This document shows, one piece after another, positions 59,935 through 64,000 of a DNA stretch of 64,000 bases. The notes under the pieces were generated by a model, which was not told where the DNA came from, searched no databases, and saw only the letters and a program-made list of their open reading frames with translations. This DNA comes from Leucaena leucocephala (lineage: Eukaryota > Streptophyta > Magnoliopsida > Fabales > Fabaceae). Position 1 is the first letter of the stretch, and every line of letters begins with the position of its first letter. The translations under genes and the position numbers were made by a program. The DNA lies in assembly GCA_037074615.1 (NCBI GenBank), contig CM073549.1, positions 1,493,001 through 1,557,000 of the forward strand, read 5' to 3'.

Positions 59935-60238
59935 GGGTTATAGTACCAAATATCCTGATCTTATTTCTCGTATGCGTCTAGTATCTTAATCTTATTTGTG
60001 ATACAATTTTACCCATAATTTTTTTAATTTAGTACAATTTCACGTATAATCTTTTTAATTTGGTGCAATTCTCAGTACTTGAGAAATAAGATTATGTGTA
60101 AAATTGTACTAAATTAAAAAGATTATAAGTGAAATTATACCAAATTAAAAAAATTATGAGTAAAATTATACCACAAATAAGATTAAGATACTAGACATAT
60201 ATAAAAATAAAATTAAGATATTCAGTATTATATATCCT
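59935..60238. mobile_element. Palindromic Mutator-type MITE, copy 2
   Basis: Ends GGGTTATAGTACCAAATATC and, in reverse, GGATATATAATACTGAATAT; internal arms ATCTTAATCTTATTTGTG and CACAAATAAGATTAAGATAC are complementary. This is the family of the element at 17283-17558. The flanking 9-mers AAAAATATA and AAACATATA match at eight positions. Confidence 0.75.
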
Positions 60239-60249
60239 AAACATATATA

Positions 60250-60436
60250 TATTTTTTTAGTTGCATACCCGGTTTATCGGAGTTTTGCCCCGACTATATC
60301 CGGATCCAACCCGCGTCGCGTACCTAACTATGGTGGATGAGTCTTCCAACAGAATTTTTTTATATACGTTAAGGCTAGAACTTGAGATTTTATTTAAACG
60401 ATACTAAACCACTTACCACTCGAATCAATCTCCTTT
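60250..60436 (-). mobile_element. SINE family A, copy 3
   Basis: The plus strand shows a T-run, CGGAGTTTTGCCCCGACTAT, CCTAACTATGGTGGATGAGT, CTAGAACTTGAGATTTT and ACCACTTACCACTCGAATCA, the complement of family A. It abuts the MITE at 59935-60238. No target duplication could be fixed, and it is more diverged than copies 1 and 2. Confidence 0.7.
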
Positions 60437-60656
60437 AGTTATATTCAGAAAAAAAGGTAAGGTTTAGGGCTCTATGGACTATTAGGGTGAACCTTCGACA
60501 AAAGCTCATGGGCCTATTTCTTTATATATTTGGGCTTTAAGCCCAATAACAACATACTAGACGTCCGAAGTCTAGAAGCAGAACTGGTTCAAATCACATC
60601 GAGGATGTACCTTGTGAAGGTAGGCAACAGCTGATACTTCCCTTGTCGCAGTAAGA

Positions 60657-62861
60657 ATGCAAACGCTCCTTTTGCCGGCTGCTCGCGCCGGCATTTTCAG
60701 GGCGACGACGCCGATTTCGTCGGCAGCTGCTGCAAACTCACCACCTCACCTCCCGCGACCTTTTCGCTGGCCGAATTCGTCGCCCTTGCATTCTGCCCCC
60801 TCTTTCAAACCCTTACGGTCACTGGCTTCTTCGGCTTCCTCGTCTTTCCCTTTCGGTGCTGTCTATCGACTAACGAAGCACCCCTTCTACGTAAATGCCT
60901 CTTCACAGGTTTCTACAGCTTTCACTTCCTCCAATGATGAATCGGAGAAAGCAAAACTTGCTCAGGTATTCCCTCTCTTACACCGTCCTCTTCTCTCGAT
61001 AGGGTACGTCTTTGAATTCATCGAGCATGGTCAATGAGTTAACTTCCTCGTGGTTCTGGATCATTCTATGATCAATTTAAATTCCATTTTAAGGTTCAAT
61101 GTTTCTTCGATCAATGTAGTTTATGTTGGGCATCGGCAATAATTATTCATGTTTAACATGACAAATTTCGTGGTATGATTGCTGTAGGTTTCTAAGAGAC
61201 TGGAGAAGACAGCGAGGTATTTTAAGCGTTTGGGTAGTTTAGGGTTTTGGGGTCAGCTAGTCTGCACCGTGGTGGCTGCTGTAATATTGTCCTTTTCTAT
61301 TGTTGTTACTGGAAAGATCACATCTCCAGTTACTTTTTATGCCACTGCTGGTGGAATAGCGGCTGCTTTTGTTTCTGTGTTCTGGTCATTTGGATATCTT
61401 CGGCTATCCGAAAAGCTCCAAAGAACTTCCAATGAGCCTACCAAGGTACTGTTTTACATGAATGGAGCTGTGATGATTTTAAATACTAAATGTTGCAGAC
61501 CATATTAGCTGCTGTATGTCACTTTTGTATCGTAGCATTGACTTTTATGTTTGCATCAAAGCCTCCCTACGTGAATTTTGTTGGCTAGCCTTGGATATAT
61601 TAGGTGAAGCATCTATTTAAAGATACGAATCATGCTTTTTCTTGGCATCTAGAAAATGAGTTGCTGAGGGGCTGAGTCAATATTAACCCCTTTCGTTTTC
61701 TGTTACTAATAGTCTGATGCCTTAGAGGTTGCTTCTTGGCTTGACAATGGATATTTCCTTGATTCTTGTCAAACATTTTCTTGCTAATGTTTAGAGTCTT
61801 ATCTGTTGAGTATCACTAGGTAGTTCTACCTTCTTGTGCTTTCAGGCTCCCCCTCGGGCTGATGTAGTAAAGAGCTTGAATAATGGTATAGTACTGAACA
61901 TTTTGGGAATGGGTGCTGCTATTCTTGGCATGCAAGCCACTGTTGGATTGTTGGTTGCCAAGGCTCTGACTTCCTCAGCCAACCCATATTATCAGGGAAT
62001 CTCTCCTGGATACAGCCCTGTTCTTGCATTAGACGTATTTTTGGTGCAGGTAAAACTTATTGGTTCAATGACTAGTTTTCTCTTTACAAGGATTATGTTT
62101 AGTTTATTTGATTGTGGTCTTATGATTCTATTGTGAGATACGGTATCATCTTATTGGGAGCTGAGTCTCATCTTGGACTGATGCTTGATGGATTTCTCTT
62201 TGCCGCTCAGAAGAGCTCTATCTGTTGGGTTCTCTGGCAGCTACTAGTGCCTGCTTGTGTTTTCAAAAGTAAATTAGGAAACATGTGTTGACTACTAATA
62301 TAACCTGTTCTTTTTTGTTCCTTGAGTGAAGTATGATTGTTGGAGACTTAGATCTTCAATTGGGAAGAGCATGTCACATGGTTTGCTTCAGTATCTTAGA
62401 TATACTTGCAGGCCAGTAACTTCTAATAGTTTAAGAATTGGGCTTTTACCATCGGCCTTTTATAAATATAAGAAAAATCATGTATCATTAATAACCCCAA
62501 AATGGTACCAATATGAGTTTAGAAATTGCAATCATCACGTAGGTTTACAAAATCCATTGTTGAAAGCTTCTTTTTTATTGACTGAGTTGAATTCATCAGA
62601 AGCAATAGCCATGTGCCCATGTTTGATTTGTTGGTGCCAGTAACGTATTTATTCATTGCACTCCAGTGTCACAAGAGTCTCAAAAGGAAAACCTAAATTT
62701 GGAACGAGCTTTGCTGAACATCTATTTTGTCCTTGTTTGATTTACAGGCTTCAGCGAACACAATTCTTTCTCATTTCATTGGGCTTGTTTTCTCGCTTGA
62801 GTTGTTGCGATCAGTCACATTGCCTCCTTCAGAAGCTACTCCAATCCCCAATCTCGCATAA
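60657..62861 (+). CDS. TIC21: TIC21 (PIC1/CIA5), chloroplast inner-envelope protein
   Basis: Exons 60657-60965, 61188-61445, 61846-62049 and 62748-62861 join in phase to 294 aa (Arabidopsis 296). A long Ser/Pro/Ala-rich transit peptide (MQTLLLPAARAGIFRATTP) precedes four membrane helices: LVCTVVAAVILSFSIVVTGK, YATAGGIAAAFVSVFWSFGY, GIVLNILGMGAAILGMQATV and ILSHFIGLVFSLELLRSVTL. Conserved loops are APPRADVVKSLNNG and NPYYQGISPGYSPVLALDVF. The protein sits in the plastid inner envelope; published roles are a component of the TIC import machinery and an iron permease (PIC1), and the sequence cannot decide between them. The last intron (62050-62747) is AT-rich and carries no coding sequence. Confidence 0.96.
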
Positions 62862-63472
62862 GGCATGAATGAAGACGATTACGATGCAATTGCAGTTAAG
62901 GATGTATACTCCTCATTTGCAGAGGTTATTATCGTGATGAATTTTGTAACCATTTTAGATCTCGGTCATTATGTGATTCTCTTACTAGGTGTTTGACATA
63001 ATGTATTTCTAAGTAGAAAAGGACCAGGTCAATGTTGTCCAATAAGCATGATATCACGTGGAAATTTGAGAACAATTGTCCCGACCTATATCACAACGGC
63101 AGGAGTTTGCTGTACAGTCCATAACTTGCAAGTCTTTGGGTTCCAACATGATGGTAGTTTCTCATGGAGAAGCAACGCCAGAACATGACTCACAAAATGT
63201 ATGTATCATTCAAGATTTAATTTCATTTTTGGATCGGTTGTTTGGTTGTTGAACAAAATCGGCAAGCTTGTTGGTTTTCCTGCCTGATGGGACAGTTCTT
63301 GTCGTGCCTTAAACAGTTGGTAATGCCTATTTGGCGTAGTACGTGTTTATCCTCTTGAGCTAGGTTAGAAAATCTAACCGGAAGGCGATAATCCTTACTG
63401 TTGGACTATAACCGAGAAAATCTTAATGGTAGACTACATTAGTGTCTGGTGTACTGTTTGGTACTTGTTAAA
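62862..63472. other. 3' flank of TIC21
   Basis: Likely 3' UTR followed by intergenic sequence; no gene recognised. Confidence 0.55.
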
Positions 63473-63700
63473 GGGCCGTTTGGATAGAGTTTCTGAAAAG
63501 GAGTTTATAAAAAAAAAAGAGTTTCTGAATAAATGAGTATTTGGATAGTTATTATCAGAAAAAAATTTGTGATTGATAAATTACTAGAAAGAATATAAGA
63601 TAAAAAAAAATTACTAAACACTATCAGCAAATCTAGAAGCGTTGTTCATTTTTCCCCCCACTCTTCTTTCTCTACTCTTCTTTTCTCTCTACACGGTACA
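63473..63700. mobile_element. Tourist/Harbinger-like MITE, third copy, right end not found
   Basis: Begins GGGCCGTTTGGATAGAG, then TTTGGATAGTTATTATCAGA and GATAAATTACTAGAAAG, followed by a CT tract (CTCTTCTTTCTCTACTCTTC). These match the left ends and polypyrimidine centre of the elements at 27865 and 39215. The right end may lie beyond the window or be lost. Confidence 0.5.
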
Positions 63701-64000
63701 AGAAGTAGTGAACATTCGAACAATTCTGGCTATTTCAAAAGCATTGTTTATCTTCTTCCTCTTTTTACCTATATGAAATTTCAGGTTTCGTCTTCTATAG
63801 CGATGGACGAAGGATGACGGAAGCATCAAGGTACGATGGGCGACAAAAAATGGAAGCACCAGATGATGGAAAATGTAAGCACCAATATACGGCCCAGTGA
63901 CATGTACTTCTTTCTTTGGTGATGACAATTTGTCATCTTGCCTCGTTCTTCTTTCTTCCTGTAGGACAAAAATAGGATGGGGAGGAGAGAAAGAAGTGAA
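63701..64000. other. Window end
   Basis: No gene recognised; this may be the remainder of the MITE or unrelated sequence. Confidence 0.4.

Noticed and set aside
62326..62643. 105-codon frame between TIC21 exons 3 and 4
   Set aside because: It lies wholly in an intron whose borders are fixed by the conserved TIC21 protein.
1..64000. CRISPR arrays, bacterial operons, prophage or organelle DNA
   Set aside because: No direct-repeat/spacer pattern, no ribosome-binding-site-led gene strings and no plastid or mitochondrial genes were seen.

Overview
This is a 64-kb piece of a eudicot nuclear genome. Genes have GT-AG introns and plastid transit peptides, intergenic DNA is AT-rich, and plant transposons are abundant. 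I cannot name the species from the sequence. From memory of the Arabidopsis map (not searched here), CYCD3, a cyclase-family gene, SEP1, phosphoglycerate dehydrogenase, a SASA-type esterase and an LRR receptor-like kinase occur in the same order around At4g34160-At4g34220. This looks like a conserved syntenic block interrupted by later insertions.

Layout. 1-6384: CACTA (En/Spm-type) transposon sequence with an open but 5'-truncated Tnp2 transposase, a broken partner gene ending in a Ulp1-like protease, and two arrays of ACACCG/CGGTGT motifs. 6964-8764: RD21-type papain-like cysteine protease with a granulin domain. 9536-10688: decayed C2-domain gene. 11622-13113: two hAT-type MITEs made of GGCGGG/CCCGCC blocks. 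14084-15547: D3-type cyclin. 15548-24626: long gene-poor stretch with MITEs, a SINE remnant and microsatellites. 24786-25223: S1/self-incompatibility-like secreted protein. 26443-29939 (-): kynurenine-formamidase/cyclase-family gene, apparently frameshifted. 32669-33838 (-): secreted LRR protein. 36866-38799 (-): SEP1. 40092-43769 (+): plastid NhaD-type Na+/H+ antiporter. 44787-47810 (-): plastid 3-phosphoglycerate dehydrogenase. 51711-52665 (-): SASA-type carbohydrate esterase. 54510-56864 (-): LRR receptor-like kinase with a non-canonical kinase core. 60657-62861 (+): TIC21.

Four of the genes (SEP1, the NhaD antiporter, PGDH, TIC21) encode plastid proteins. They act in thylakoid photoprotection, envelope ion exchange, serine synthesis and envelope import/transport, and do not form one pathway. 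The rest are ordinary housekeeping, defence or signalling genes.

The most informative non-genic content is repeats. There are three tRNA-like SINE families (A, B, C), several copies with clear target-site duplications; two copies of a palindromic MITE, one with a perfect 9-bp duplication; a Tourist/Harbinger-like MITE in the divergent SEP1/NHD1 promoter; and the hAT MITE pair. I found no convincing new multi-gene biological system. All multi-exon models were built by hand from splice signals, reading phase and remembered family sequences, and have no transcript support.
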